A stretch of 64,000 bases of DNA from Sphingobacterium sp. SYP-B4668. Its GTDB lineage: Bacteria > Bacteroidota > Bacteroidia > Sphingobacteriales > Sphingobacteriaceae. The DNA is taken from NCBI RefSeq assembly GCF_027627455.1, contig NZ_CP115483.1:3782001-3846000 (forward strand), given 5' to 3'. Positions 1 to 9,246 of this stretch are shown in pieces (the stretch's first letter is position 1; each line of letters opens with the position of its first letter). A program made the translations under genes and the position numbers. A model generated the notes under the pieces. The model was not told where the DNA came from. It saw nothing but the letters and a program-made list of their open reading frames with translations, and made no database searches.

Positions 1-274
1 TATTAACTATTTAAGTTTAAGTTCCATTTTCCGTCATAAATATATAATAATTATATTCTTTTCTCCAAATTTTCTAACGAAAAAAACTGATTTTTTTTAT
101 TACTCGATACATTAAGCCTTTTTTTTCGACCAGAAAGATGATGCGACAAGAAGAATTCACCGATAAAAAAGCGAGCTTTACCGAGTTTTTGAAACATGTG
201 ACCTAAATAATATTTTGCAGTCCTTATATTAGCAATACATTTGATCTATCAAACATGATAAACAAATAAAACAG
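1..274. other. Intergenic region upstream of the LiaF-like gene
   Basis: AT-rich non-coding stretch. It holds a promoter-like pair near its right end (listed separately) and a 22-codon open frame at 138-206 that I do not regard as a gene. Nothing else is recognisable. Confidence 0.6.
214..243 (+). promoter_or_regulatory. Bacteroidetes-type promoter for the LiaF-like operon
   Basis: TTTG at 214-217 and TACATTTG at 236-243 are separated by 18 bp. This matches the Bacteroidetes sigma-factor pattern (-33 TTTG/TTG, -7 TAnnTTTG). Transcription would start near 250 and leave a leader of about 25 nt before the ATG at 275. The spacing is a little shorter than at purH (19 bp). Confidence 0.5.
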
Positions 275-1150
275 ATGAAAGATAAAACACAACATTCGGA
301 TCCATTCAACATGCCACCACAACATAATAATAAGCGAAATATAATTGGCGCTATCGTTATCTTAGGTGGTCTGTTGCTCTTGCTTAGAAATCTTGACTTC
401 GGCATACTATTCCCAGATTGGCTTTTCAGTTGGCCCATGATTCTGATAATTGTCGGTTTGGTAATTGGTGTAAACTCTAAATTTGAGCAAAAAGCTTCTA
501 TAGTCTTATTGATTTTGGGTGTTTTGTTTCTTTTCAGAGAAATAACCCACTTGCCTATTGGTGGAGTAATCTTTCCTCTTGGAATTATTATAGTTGGCTT
601 TTTTCTGATTACCAGACATAACAATAATCAAATCCCGCCCATCCCACCCTACAAGGATGACTATGATTGGGACAAACGTGTAGAAGATCCTGCATCCCCC
701 TCTCCGGAATCCAATCTAGGTGAAGCAGGACCAAATCAAGATCCAAATTATCAGTCCTCGTATCAGCAAAGTACGGGGCAACCTAATTATGGAAACTATA
801 GTTATCAATCAGAAAACTATCTGAACGTCAATTCGGCATTCAGTTCGATGAAAAAATTAATCTTATCTAAAACATTTCTAGGTGGAAGGGTATCCAATAT
901 ATTCGGCTCGGTAGAAATCAATCTATTACAGGCAGACTTACAGCAACCTGTTGTAATAGATGTGTTTCAATTGTTTGGCAGCACCCAGATTATTCTTCCT
1001 AGCCACTGGCAAGCCTCTTCGGACATCTCTTCGCTTTTGGGCGACGTAGACGATCGACGCTACCCTTCGGGTGCAGCTATGGACCCGAGCAAACGTATCT
1101 ATATAACTGGAACTACTCTGTTTGGAGGAATCACACTTAAAAACGCATAG
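275..1150 (+). CDS. LiaF-like membrane protein (LiaI/LiaF transmembrane region plus C-terminal adhesive domain)
   Basis: A 291-residue protein. Residues 22-115 hold about four short hydrophobic segments separated by small turns, as in the LiaI-LiaF-like transmembrane region (DUF5668). A Pro/Gln/Tyr-rich linker follows (about 120-180). The C-terminal hundred residues, with repeated GG/FG beta-strand patterns, resemble the C-terminal domain of LiaF, called cell-wall-active antibiotic response protein. In Firmicutes LiaF restrains the LiaS kinase during envelope stress. Here the gene is followed 11 bp later by a LytS-type kinase and an overlapping LytTR regulator, so a sensing or modulating role for that pair is likely but inferred. 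The membrane topology is clear; the exact function is not. Confidence 0.75.
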   Translation: MKDKTQHSDPFNMPPQHNNKRNIIGAIVILGGLLLLLRNLDFGILFPDWLFSWPMILIIVGLVIGVNSKFEQKASIVLLILGVLFLFREITHLPIGGVIFPLGIIIVGFFLITRHNNNQIPPIPPYKDDYDWDKRVEDPASPSPESNLGEAGPNQDPNYQSSYQQSTGQPNYGNYSYQSENYLNVNSAFSSMKKLILSKTFLGGRVSNIFGSVEINLLQADLQQPVVIDVFQLFGSTQIILPSHWQASSDISSLLGDVDDRRYPSGAAMDPSKRIYITGTTLFGGITLKNA

Positions 1151-1161
1151 ACAATCCATTT

Positions 1162-2205
1162 ATGTTGATTTTCAAGTTACCCACCAACAAAAACTATCTG
1201 ATTCATCTATCGGCTTGGACTATATGTGTACTATATTTTTGCGTCATCTTCGGACTACTTCTCTGGACAGGAGTATCCAAAGATGTGGCACTTTATGATG
1301 CCGGAATCAGTGCATTGAGCATCACCCTTTGTTGTTACATCCTCTCCAGCACCATCAATTTTTTCCTACCCAAAAGAGGACAAATGCTACGCCTATCGAT
1401 TACTGGGCTTGTTGTCGTTGCATTAGGCATCACCATTAGCCGATTTTCAATGTTGCAGATCTTTACAGATCAAGAACTGCTTTATTTTGATTTTAGCATC
1501 CCCTATCGTATACTCATTAATTTTCTAGTCTTATTTAGCATAGCTATATTACAAATTGTCTGGAACATACAGGAAGAGTATGAAGAAAATAAGAAACGAA
1601 AAGAGGAGTCAGAAAAAATGGTTAGAGAAGCCGAACTCTACAATCTCCGGCAACAACTCCAACCTCATTTTTTATTCAATAGTCTCAATTCTATTATCGC
1701 TTTAATCGGTAGCAAACCCGATCAAGCCCGAGAGATGACTTTTCAATTGTCAGATTTTTTGCGAGGCACTTTGCGAAAAGATAACTTGAGTCTCATTTCC
1801 TTAAAAGATGAACTCTCACACTTACAACTCTATCTGGACATTGAAAAAGTCAGGTTTGGCCATCGGCTTAATACAGAAGTAACCTTTCCTGAAGAGCTCT
1901 CTGATAAAAAACTACCCACTATGATTATCCAACCTCTTTTAGAGAATGCCATAAAATTTGGTCTCTATAATATCACAGGCGAGGTATTGATTAAAGTAGA
2001 AGTCTCCTTTGTTGACCATTTACTTTGGATTAGGATTACCAACCCCATAGAAAATGACCAATTTGAAAATACAAAAGGAACAGGATTTGGGCTCAGCAGT
2101 GTGCAACGAAGACTATTCTTAATATTTGGTCGTACGGACTTGCTTACAACTGAGACAATCGCAAAAAGCTTCATATCCACCCTAAAAATCCCTCAATATG
2201 ATTAA
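1162..2205 (+). CDS. LytS/YehU-type sensor histidine kinase
   Basis: A 347-residue kinase. Four transmembrane segments occupy about residues 14-135, followed by a short charged coiled coil (about 138-165) and the His_kinase domain with the diagnostic QLQPHFLFNSLNSI motif (phospho-accepting His169). A HATPase domain follows, with an N-box around LLENAIKFG and a G-box GTGFGLSSV. There is no periplasmic sensor domain, so the signal is probably sensed in the membrane or passed on by the preceding LiaF-like protein. The last codons overlap the start of the LytTR regulator gene by 8 nt, which indicates translational coupling and a cognate pair. Confidence 0.93.
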   Translation: MLIFKLPTNKNYLIHLSAWTICVLYFCVIFGLLLWTGVSKDVALYDAGISALSITLCCYILSSTINFFLPKRGQMLRLSITGLVVVALGITISRFSMLQIFTDQELLYFDFSIPYRILINFLVLFSIAILQIVWNIQEEYEENKKRKEESEKMVREAELYNLRQQLQPHFLFNSLNSIIALIGSKPDQAREMTFQLSDFLRGTLRKDNLSLISLKDELSHLQLYLDIEKVRFGHRLNTEVTFPEELSDKKLPTMIIQPLLENAIKFGLYNITGEVLIKVEVSFVDHLLWIRITNPIENDQFENTKGTGFGLSSVQRRLFLIFGRTDLLTTETIAKSFISTLKIPQYD

Positions 2206-2941
2206 GACTATAATTATCGATGACGAGCCTCTTGCCCGATCCATCATTTCGGAGTATCTACAACACCACCCAGATTATGAGGTTGTGGCCGAATGCAATG
2301 ATGGTTTTGAGGGAATCAAAGCCATACAAATTCATAAACCTGACTTAGTATTTTTAGACATACAGATGCCCAAGTTGAATGGCTTCGAGTTACTTGAAAT
2401 CCTCGACGAGCAACCCCAACTTATTTTTACAACGGCATTTGACGAATTTGCAATTAAAGCTTTTGAGAAAAATGCCATTGATTACCTACTCAAACCAATC
2501 AGTAGACCCCGATTTGATCAAGCTATTCTCAAATTTGGCACAGGTTACCAACAAGCTCTGCCAAATTCGACACCAGCCAAGATAACGGAATCTATAGAGG
2601 CCGAAGAGCAAAATTTGGAACGTATCGTTGTTAAGAATGGAGCACAAATCAAGATTATTCCTGTACAACAAGTCATCTTTTTGGAGGCCTACGATGACTA
2701 TGTCAAAATACACACCAAAGACGGTATGTTTCTAAAAAACAAAACCATGTCCTCTTTTGAGAAACAACTTGACCCTAAAAACTTCATCCGCGTACACCGT
2801 TCTTTTATGATAAGAGTGGACCAATTGTCTAAAATCGAACCTTTAGAAAAAGAAAACTATATTGCTACGCTAGTGTCTGGAGACAAAATCAACGTAAGCA
2901 AATCAGGATATGCTCGTCTGAAGCAGACCATAGGGATGTAA
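2198..2941 (+). CDS. LytTR-family response regulator
   Basis: A 247-residue regulator. The N-terminal receiver domain has the acidic pair at residues 8-9, phospho-acceptor Asp54 (FLDIQMP), a Thr in FTTAFD and Lys in YLLKPIS. The C-terminal LytTR DNA-binding domain runs from about 145 to 245 (FLEAYDDYVKIHTKDG, then FIRVHRSFMIR), the usual arrangement of LytR/AlgR proteins. It overlaps the kinase gene upstream by 8 nt and is almost certainly that kinase's partner. The targets are unknown; regulation of the LiaF-like operon itself is a reasonable guess. Confidence 0.95.
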   Translation: MIKTIIIDDEPLARSIISEYLQHHPDYEVVAECNDGFEGIKAIQIHKPDLVFLDIQMPKLNGFELLEILDEQPQLIFTTAFDEFAIKAFEKNAIDYLLKPISRPRFDQAILKFGTGYQQALPNSTPAKITESIEAEEQNLERIVVKNGAQIKIIPVQQVIFLEAYDDYVKIHTKDGMFLKNKTMSSFEKQLDPKNFIRVHRSFMIRVDQLSKIEPLEKENYIATLVSGDKINVSKSGYARLKQTIGM

Positions 2942-3037
2942 TTCCTACGCATCTGATAAATATCTACATTCGCTTTCCCTTATATACACATATATTAGGA
3001 AAGCGAATTTATTTTTGGAGAAGCTGAATCGGCAATC

Positions 3038-3068
3038 TTGCATTTAAAACCAACTTTATCTAAGTTTG
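3038..3068 (+). promoter_or_regulatory. Promoter-like pair directly in front of the serine hydrolase start
   Basis: TTG at 3038-3040 and TAAGTTTG at 3061-3068 are 20 bp apart, matching the Bacteroidetes -33/-7 pattern. The predicted transcription start (about 3074) lies only a few bases before the ATG at 3077, so the mRNA would be nearly leaderless. This also argues against the upstream TTG at 3038 being the true start codon. Confidence 0.4.
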
Positions 3069-3076
3069 TATCTGCA

Positions 3077-4546
3077 ATGATAAAATACATACCACTCTTA
3101 CTGATTGCGCTGATTTCAAATTCGCTTACCGCGCAACAATCAAATACCAACGAACAGCAAAATAAGGCTGCCTTCAATAAAATTGAATTCTTTCTGAACA
3201 GCCAACAAATAGACTCTATCTATAATATGGCAGATGATAGCTTTAAAAAAGCAATCACCCATAGCAAATTGGCAAGTATCCTCTCAGAGAGTATTTTCCC
3301 AAAAGGAAGAATCAAGTCCGCTACGCTGGAAAGTTTTGAAAGTGGAATCGGGGCCTATCGCCTGGATTATTCAGATGGCCCTATGCAGCTACTATTGGTT
3401 GTTGATGAAACCTTGCACTACAATACGCTTTTAATCAAGCCCTACCCTAAAAGCGAACGCATAGCTGACGTCAACGAGGAGGTGGATGGAGCGACAAACG
3501 AACAGACTTCGGAAGTCATTGCAATAACCTCGCCATTGGATTTCTTTACCGACTCCGTCGCTAAGGTTTATCTAAAAGACCCTCATACAGCATCCTTATC
3601 CATTGGTCTGATCAAAAACAATCAGGTAAAAACCTATTTCTTTGGAGAGACAGCAAAGGGTAATACCACCCTTCCAAACCAAGACTCTCAATATGAAATA
3701 GGTTCCATTACAAAAGTATTCACGGCTACTTTATTGGCAGATTTGAGTCTAAAGGGACTATTATCATTGGATGACCCTATCACCAAATACCTACCAGACT
3801 CACTGAAGAGTAATACTGATCTGCAAAAGATCACACTCAAATCCCTAGCTAATCACACTTCAGGATTACCACGTCTTCCAGACAACCTGACAACCACAAA
3901 AGGTTACAGCGCTCTAGACCCTTATAAAGATTACGACCGTGTTGCACTGTATGCTTATTTAAAGCTTTATAAAGCTACTTCGGCTGTAGGCGAAAAATAC
4001 GAATATAGCAATCTGGGATTTGGATTGTTGGGTGATCTGATTACCGTCATCACAAAGAAATCATATAGTCAAAATATACAAGAGCTCATTACTACACCTC
4101 TTGGCCTCACTGCAACCCTCGACAAGGTTGACCCCAAAAACAATCAGCTTTTACAGGTATACAATACCAAAGGTGAGCAAGTACCCACATGGAATTTTAG
4201 CTCCTTGGCTGGCGCCGGTGCATTGAAATCAAGCATCAATGATCTTCTGCAATTTGCAAAATCCCAGTTCAAGATGCCTGAGACAGATACAGAAAAGGCG
4301 ATGGCCCAAACCAAACAATTTACTTTTTTCCTTCAACCGGATACCGATTTAGGTCTAGCTTGGCATGTTAATATGCTGGAAGGCATTACCTATTATTGGC
4401 ATAATGGCGGCACAAATGGTAGTCGCTCATTCATTGGCATTGCATCTGATGAAAAATCAGCCGTAATTGTGCTTTCCAATTCGGCTCACGACGTGGACGG
4501 TACGGCACGCAAATTATTAGACTATATATTGACACATCGGGATTAA
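3077..4546 (+). CDS. Secreted serine hydrolase of the class C beta-lactamase/D-Ala-D-Ala carboxypeptidase fold
   Basis: About 489 residues from the ATG at 3077. That start is preferred over the in-frame TTG at 3038 because it opens a clean signal peptide (MIKYIPLLLIALISNSLTAQ). After the signal comes a domain of about 100 residues that resembles DUF3887. The rest is a beta-lactamase (PF00144) domain with the catalytic SITK motif (SxxK), the YSN motif and a C-terminal HNGGT in the HxG position. Members are esterases, peptidases or transpeptidase-like enzymes; the substrate cannot be read from the sequence. It lies downstream of the envelope-stress module and in the same direction, but has its own promoter-like sequence. 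Confidence 0.88.
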   Translation: MIKYIPLLLIALISNSLTAQQSNTNEQQNKAAFNKIEFFLNSQQIDSIYNMADDSFKKAITHSKLASILSESIFPKGRIKSATLESFESGIGAYRLDYSDGPMQLLLVVDETLHYNTLLIKPYPKSERIADVNEEVDGATNEQTSEVIAITSPLDFFTDSVAKVYLKDPHTASLSIGLIKNNQVKTYFFGETAKGNTTLPNQDSQYEIGSITKVFTATLLADLSLKGLLSLDDPITKYLPDSLKSNTDLQKITLKSLANHTSGLPRLPDNLTTTKGYSALDPYKDYDRVALYAYLKLYKATSAVGEKYEYSNLGFGLLGDLITVITKKSYSQNIQELITTPLGLTATLDKVDPKNNQLLQVYNTKGEQVPTWNFSSLAGAGALKSSINDLLQFAKSQFKMPETDTEKAMAQTKQFTFFLQPDTDLGLAWHVNMLEGITYYWHNGGTNGSRSFIGIASDEKSAVIVLSNSAHDVDGTARKLLDYILTHRD

Positions 4547-4547
4547 T

Positions 4548-5030
4548 CTATTTCAAATACGGTAGTAGTTTCTGTACATTCTCTTCTCCATCTAGATGTT
4601 TGATGAGCTTCCTAGTCTTAGCATCATAGACATAGAGAGATGGATACTGCGTTGGGTTGAATTTAGGAATAAAAGTAATGTCCTTATCATGCAGAAAGTG
4701 CACGTTTTTCTTGGACTTCAATGATGGTATGTACATTTCTATGAATCCTTCGACATAAGGCTTATCATTAATAGAGATGAAATAAATAGTCGAATTCGAA
4801 AATCGGCTGTAATTTTTAGCTATGCCCGAGGCCATTTTTTGACAATGCCCACATCCCGGATCATAGTAATTGAAGATGATATACCCTGTTGTTGGTAATT
4901 TATCCGGATTATAAGGTTGCGCATCTTGCACGCTGTAAAAAGTGAATGCAGGGATAGTGACTGGTGCTTGTTGTCCAAGAGCGTTCAACATGACCATTAA
5001 TGCTATACACGTCGTATACAAGTACTTCAT
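4548..5030 (-). CDS. Exported thioredoxin-fold protein with a CGHC active site
   Basis: A 160-residue protein with an N-terminal signal sequence (cleavage likely near residue 20, ALGQ). A single thioredoxin-like domain carries the dithiol motif C60-G-H-C63, preceded by the strand YIIFNYYDPG and followed by a cis-Pro segment around FNPTQYPSLYVYD. The CGHC dipeptide is the type seen in PDI and some TlpA/DsbE-like proteins. A periplasmic disulfide oxidoreductase role is inferred. It is convergent with the serine hydrolase (stop codons 1 bp apart) and shares a 267-bp upstream region with purN. Confidence 0.82.
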   Translation of the reverse strand: MKYLYTTCIALMVMLNALGQQAPVTIPAFTFYSVQDAQPYNPDKLPTTGYIIFNYYDPGCGHCQKMASGIAKNYSRFSNSTIYFISINDKPYVEGFIEMYIPSLKSKKNVHFLHDKDITFIPKFNPTQYPSLYVYDAKTRKLIKHLDGEENVQKLLPYLK

Positions 5031-5297
5031 AGTGATATTATTATTAAAAGATTACTCCAGTATATCTCGCTAAGTATTACAAGACCAAGGCAACTCCAGT
5101 CGAGGCAATTACTTAAGCTTTAAAGATACAATAATTATACGCAAGTGTTGACAACATTGAATTCTCTCATTTATTATTAGATTTACTGATACTATAGGCC
5201 ATATACGCTTTCTTGCCACATATTACAATATCTTAACAAAAAAATAAGTAAATTTGGCTAATTTTAGTTTATCATTATTCAAAAAAGAAGAAAGTCT

Positions 5298-5873
5298 GTG
5301 AAAAAACGAATTGCTATTTTTGCTTCAGGTTCAGGTTCAAATGCTCAAAAAATAATGGAGCACTTTAAATATTCAGATACAGCAGAGGTGGCCCTGGTAC
5401 TCAGTAATAATCCAGAGTCTTATGTGTTACAACGCGCTGACAACTTTGAGATTCCCTCGCATGTTTTTGACAAACAGGATTTTTTCCAGACCGATGATGT
5501 TGTTAAACTTTTAAAAAACCTAGAAATAGATTTAATCGTCCTAGCCGGATTTCTATGGTTGGTACCCGACAATCTATTAAAAGCGTTCCCTAATAAAATC
5601 ATTAACATACATCCAGCGCTCTTACCAAAGTACGGTGGCAAAGGGATGTATGGAGATCGTGTTCATAAAGCCGTGCTAGCAGCAAAAGAAAGTGAACATG
5701 GAGTTACTATCCATTTCGCCAATGAGCATTTCGATGAGGGTGAAATTATCTATCAAGCTCGTTTCAAAGTGGAACCAGAAGATACATTGGAAATTATCAA
5801 ATTCAAAGGGCAGCAATTGGAACACTTACATTACCCTAAAGTCATAGAGAATCTATTGAAAAAATACAATTGA
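5298..5873 (+). CDS. purN: Phosphoribosylglycinamide formyltransferase, 10-formyl-THF dependent
   Basis: A 191-residue protein, normal length for PurN, which transfers a formyl group from 10-formyltetrahydrofolate to GAR in purine synthesis. It has the N-terminal phosphate-binding loop ASGSGSNAQKI, the central NIHPALLPKYGGKGMYG segment (catalytic Asn and His) and HGVTIHFANEHFDEGEII with the catalytic Asp region. The start is a GTG at 5298; no ATG in frame gives a better N-terminus. A lone -7-like TAAATTTG lies at 5249-5256 without a clear -33. purH follows 70 bp downstream with its own promoter. Confidence 0.96.
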   Translation: MKKRIAIFASGSGSNAQKIMEHFKYSDTAEVALVLSNNPESYVLQRADNFEIPSHVFDKQDFFQTDDVVKLLKNLEIDLIVLAGFLWLVPDNLLKAFPNKIINIHPALLPKYGGKGMYGDRVHKAVLAAKESEHGVTIHFANEHFDEGEIIYQARFKVEPEDTLEIIKFKGQQLEHLHYPKVIENLLKKYN

Positions 5874-5893
5874 TTTTTACGAAAAATAGACCC

Positions 5894-5923
5894 TTGAACA
5901 TTTTGTAATAATTTGTATCTTTG
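5894..5923 (+). promoter_or_regulatory. purH promoter, Bacteroidetes type
   Basis: TTG at 5894-5896 and TATCTTTG at 5916-5923 with 19 bp between them is a near-ideal Bacteroidetes promoter. It lies between purN and purH, giving purH a leader of about 15 nt. Confidence 0.75.
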
Positions 5924-5943
5924 CGGCTCCAAACAAATAGATA

Positions 5944-7470
5944 ATGAGCCATCCTGTAAAGATTAAAAATGCTTTAGTGTCAGTATACTACAAAGACAAT
6001 TTAGCACCTCTAATTCAGCTACTCCACAAATATGGTGTCACTTTCTACTCCACAGGAGGGACTGAGGCATTCATCAAGGATTTAGGAATCGACGTTGTTC
6101 CTGTAGAAGACCTGACCAGCTATCCTTCCATATTGGGTGGTCGAGTGAAGACCCTACATCCTAAAGTATTCGGGGGCATCCTTGCCAGACGCCCATTGGA
6201 AAGCGACCAACAACAATTAGCACAATACGAGATTCCAGAAATTGATTTGGTTATTGTGGATCTTTACCCATTCGAGGAAACCCTAGCTTCGGGTGCCTCT
6301 GAACAAGATATCATTGAGAAAATTGATATCGGCGGGATTTCTCTTATTCGCGCGGCAGCGAAGAATTTCAACGATGTCGTTATCCTATCTTCCAAGAATG
6401 ACTATCAAGAGTTAGCGCAAATTTTAGCGTCACAAGAAGGTACAACAACATTAGAACAACGTAAATCATTCGCTAAAAAGGCATTTAATACTTCTTCACA
6501 TTATGACACAGCCATCTTCAATTATTTCAATGAAGAAGAACCATTAGATGTCTTCAAACAATCCCAACAGACCGCACAAGTATTGCGCTACGGGGAAAAT
6601 CCACATCAAAAAGGGGTTTTCTATGGTGATTTGAATGCAATGTTTGACAAATTGAATGGTAAAGAATTGTCTTACAACAACCTTGTAGACGTTGATGCCG
6701 CAGTCGCTATTATCGATGAATTTGAAGAGCCCACGTTTGCTATCTTAAAGCACACCAATGCCTGTGGTGTCGCATCACGCCCTACAGTCAAACAGGCTTG
6801 GCTAGACGCACTTGCTTGTGACCCAGTATCTGCATTTGGAGGGGTACTAATCACCAACCGCGAAGTAGATGGTGAGACAGCGCAAGAAATAAACAATTTG
6901 TTTTTTGAAGTACTGATTGCTCCATCTTATTCAGAAGAAGCCGTGGCGATCCTTACAGCGAAGAAAAACCGAATTATATTAGTTCGTAAAGAAGTCCAAT
7001 TACCGAGTCAACAATTCAAGACATTATTGAATGGTGTGATTCAACAAGATAAAGACAATACAGTTGAGAGCCCAGATCAAATGACTTCAGTGACCAATAC
7101 GGTTCCTACTGAAGCACAATTAAACGATCTTTATTTTGCTAATAAAATTGTAAAACATACCAAATCCAATACGATTGTCTTCGCCAAAGCAGGACAATTA
7201 TTAGCTTCAGGGGTTGGGCAGACATCGCGTGTCGACGCGCTTAAGCAAGCAATCGACAAAGCAAAATCATTTGGTTTTGATTTAAACGGTTGTGCTATGG
7301 CGTCTGACGCTTTCTTTCCTTTCCCAGACTGTGTAGAGATTGCTTCGGAAGCAGGCATTGCAGCTGTTCTTCAACCTGGTGGATCTATCAAGGATCAATT
7401 GTCCATCGATATGGCCAATCAGAAGGGAATCGCAATGGTAACTACCGGTGTACGCCATTTCAAACACTAA
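5944..7470 (+). CDS. purH: Bifunctional AICAR transformylase/IMP cyclohydrolase
   Basis: A 508-residue enzyme for the last two steps of IMP synthesis. The N-terminal methylglyoxal-synthase-like domain (about 1-190) performs cyclohydrolase chemistry, with FYSTGGTEAFI and GGRVKTLHPKVFGGILARR. The C-terminal AICAR transformylase domain has LRYGENPHQKG and KHTNACGVAS, the Lys-His catalytic pair. The ending GIAMVTTGVRHFKH is characteristic of PurH. The length and all signature motifs are normal. It is next to purN and ends at a strong hairpin terminator. Confidence 0.98.
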   Translation: MSHPVKIKNALVSVYYKDNLAPLIQLLHKYGVTFYSTGGTEAFIKDLGIDVVPVEDLTSYPSILGGRVKTLHPKVFGGILARRPLESDQQQLAQYEIPEIDLVIVDLYPFEETLASGASEQDIIEKIDIGGISLIRAAAKNFNDVVILSSKNDYQELAQILASQEGTTTLEQRKSFAKKAFNTSSHYDTAIFNYFNEEEPLDVFKQSQQTAQVLRYGENPHQKGVFYGDLNAMFDKLNGKELSYNNLVDVDAAVAIIDEFEEPTFAILKHTNACGVASRPTVKQAWLDALACDPVSAFGGVLITNREVDGETAQEINNLFFEVLIAPSYSEEAVAILTAKKNRIILVRKEVQLPSQQFKTLLNGVIQQDKDNTVESPDQMTSVTNTVPTEAQLNDLYFANKIVKHTKSNTIVFAKAGQLLASGVGQTSRVDALKQAIDKAKSFGFDLNGCAMASDAFFPFPDCVEIASEAGIAAVLQPGGSIKDQLSIDMANQKGIAMVTTGVRHFKH

Positions 7471-7496
7471 TCTGCTTACAGGTTGATACAACAAGC

Positions 7497-7529
7497 AAAA
7501 GCCTCGGAATGTCATGTTCCGAGGCTTTT
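7497..7529 (+). terminator. Terminator after purH, probably bidirectional
   Basis: A 13-bp perfect stem (AAAAGCCTCGGAA at 7497-7509, TTCCGAGGCTTTT at 7517-7529) with a 7-nt loop and a T-rich 3' arm. Both arms are A/T-tailed, so it can also stop the convergent GH109 gene that ends at 7560. Confidence 0.88.
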
Positions 7530-7559
7530 GTGTTATTCACGACAGATTGCCAAAAGGAG

Positions 7560-8963
7560 TTAGGCCTTCACGCCGGTACTACCGCCTCCTTTAAGTGTCA
7601 ATTCTAACAACGGATTGCTTTTCCACGCTCCTCTTGTAAAGTCTGGAACATCCACTGAATTTGACCTATTTTTAACTGATTTTTCACTCAACGGGGCTAT
7701 AGCACTCCACAGCGCAGCATCATAGACATCCTGGTCCAAAGAAAGCCCATTGCGAAGACAATCGACTAGCCGCCAGTCCATCATAAAATCCATACCACCA
7801 TGACCGCCAACCTTCTTCGCCATCTCCCCCACTTTAAGAACAATCTCCGGTGTATATTGCTCCTCCAACTTTTTCATTTCATCAGCAGAAATCCAATCGT
7901 GACCAAAGGCAATCTTACCAGGTTCAGGCCACTTCTGCGCGTATCCTTTCGTTCCACTGACAATGTGGATACGTGAGTATGGCCGAGGGCTAGACACATC
8001 ATGTTGCAACATTATCGTACGACCTTTATGCGTACGGATAGTGGTCGTATTCATATTACCCCTGAAACCTTTGTTGGCAAATTGTTGATAAAAATCATCC
8101 TTCGCCGCCAATTCCTTTGCTTTAGCTGACATGCTGAAATCATTACCGGACATCGATGTTAGATAATCCATCTGATCACCCCGATTCACTCCCATAATCT
8201 GACATACGGGACCAAGCCCATGGGTAGGATATAGATTTCCATCTCTGTAGTTTTCTTTCAAACGCCACATGTCGTAATAAGAAGTTTTACCAAAGTTATC
8301 GTTCAATAAATCATGAATATAAGCCCCTTCTCCATGTAATATTTCGCCAAAAACACCCTGCCTTGCCATATTTAATGTCATCAACTCAAAGAAATCATAG
8401 CAGCAATTTTCCAACATCATACAGTGCTTCTTCGTTGCTTCTGAAGTCTCTACCAATTGCCAACATTCTTCCATAGTAGTCGCTGCTGGCACTTCAATCG
8501 CAACATGCTTCCCAGCCTTCATCGCATAGACTGCCATTGGTGTATGCAAGTGCCAAGGAGTACAGATGTATACCAAATCGATGTCGTCCCGATCACATAG
8601 CTTCTTCCATTCATCTTCCTTATCAGCATATATTGTAGGGGCTGGTCCGGACACGTTCTTTAGAGATTTTTCGGCTACATTTCGACGAATATCTGCAATC
8701 GCCTTAATCTCTACCCCATCAATGTGGTTCATTCGGTACACGGCACCCGAACCACGATTTCCCACCCCTATAAAACCTATTCTCACTTTATCAATCTTCG
8801 GGGCGCGATATCCGCACATATTGAATTTTTGACGACCGCTTTGTATCCTAGTGGTTTCAATAGAATCGCTAACATGATCCGCTCTAACCATCAGCCCACC
8901 GCCTAATATCCCTAGACTTGTCAGACCTGCTGCCTTTAGAAAATCTCTTCTTTTAGTACTCAT
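7560..8963 (-). CDS. Tat-exported GH109-type glycosidase (NAD-dependent alpha-N-acetylgalactosaminidase family)
   Basis: About 467 residues from the ATG at 8963. The reading frame runs 54 codons further upstream, but the Tat motif TKRRDFLKAAG fixes this start. The Rossmann domain begins at VRIGFIGVGNRGSG, and ICTPWHLHTPMAVYAMKAGKHVAIEVP follows the family pattern. The segments MLENCCYDFFELMTLNMARQGVFG, GNLYPTHGLGPVCQIM and GGHGGMDFMMDWRLVDCLRNG match, from memory, the GH109 enzyme of Elizabethkingia. GH109 cleaves alpha-GalNAc using tightly bound NAD in a redox-elimination mechanism. The specificity is inferred; other oxidoreductase functions of the superfamily are possible. Confidence 0.8.
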   Translation of the reverse strand: MSTKRRDFLKAAGLTSLGILGGGLMVRADHVSDSIETTRIQSGRQKFNMCGYRAPKIDKVRIGFIGVGNRGSGAVYRMNHIDGVEIKAIADIRRNVAEKSLKNVSGPAPTIYADKEDEWKKLCDRDDIDLVYICTPWHLHTPMAVYAMKAGKHVAIEVPAATTMEECWQLVETSEATKKHCMMLENCCYDFFELMTLNMARQGVFGEILHGEGAYIHDLLNDNFGKTSYYDMWRLKENYRDGNLYPTHGLGPVCQIMGVNRGDQMDYLTSMSGNDFSMSAKAKELAAKDDFYQQFANKGFRGNMNTTTIRTHKGRTIMLQHDVSSPRPYSRIHIVSGTKGYAQKWPEPGKIAFGHDWISADEMKKLEEQYTPEIVLKVGEMAKKVGGHGGMDFMMDWRLVDCLRNGLSLDQDVYDAALWSAIAPLSEKSVKNRSNSVDVPDFTRGAWKSNPLLELTLKGGGSTGVKA

Positions 8964-9246
8964 AAAATATGCTTTTTTTAGGTTATTTAGTTTATAAAAA
9001 GCTGACATAATGAATGTTAAGACACAAATCACAATCATCTCAACTACAATAATAAACATAAATAGAAGCACTGGCAAGTAGATACAGTATGCAATCGATT
9101 GTCCAACTTTTATGTTATAAATCACAAAAAAATCAGCACATCACACATCTCATTAGAACTAACAATCAATTAACTTCCGTCAATTCCAAAATTGGTTCTA
9201 TAGTATACTCCGTCTACACCTAATCCAATCGTTGACTTCTTTCCAC

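Noticed and set aside
138-206. 22-codon frame beginning with two ATGs upstream of the LiaF-like gene
   Set aside because: Too short to judge, no promoter or terminator, no similarity that I recognise.
8964-9125. Upstream extension of the GH109 reading frame with hydrophobic residues (would look like a membrane anchor)
   Set aside because: The Tat signal directly after the ATG at 8963 fixes the start; the upstream part has intergenic composition.
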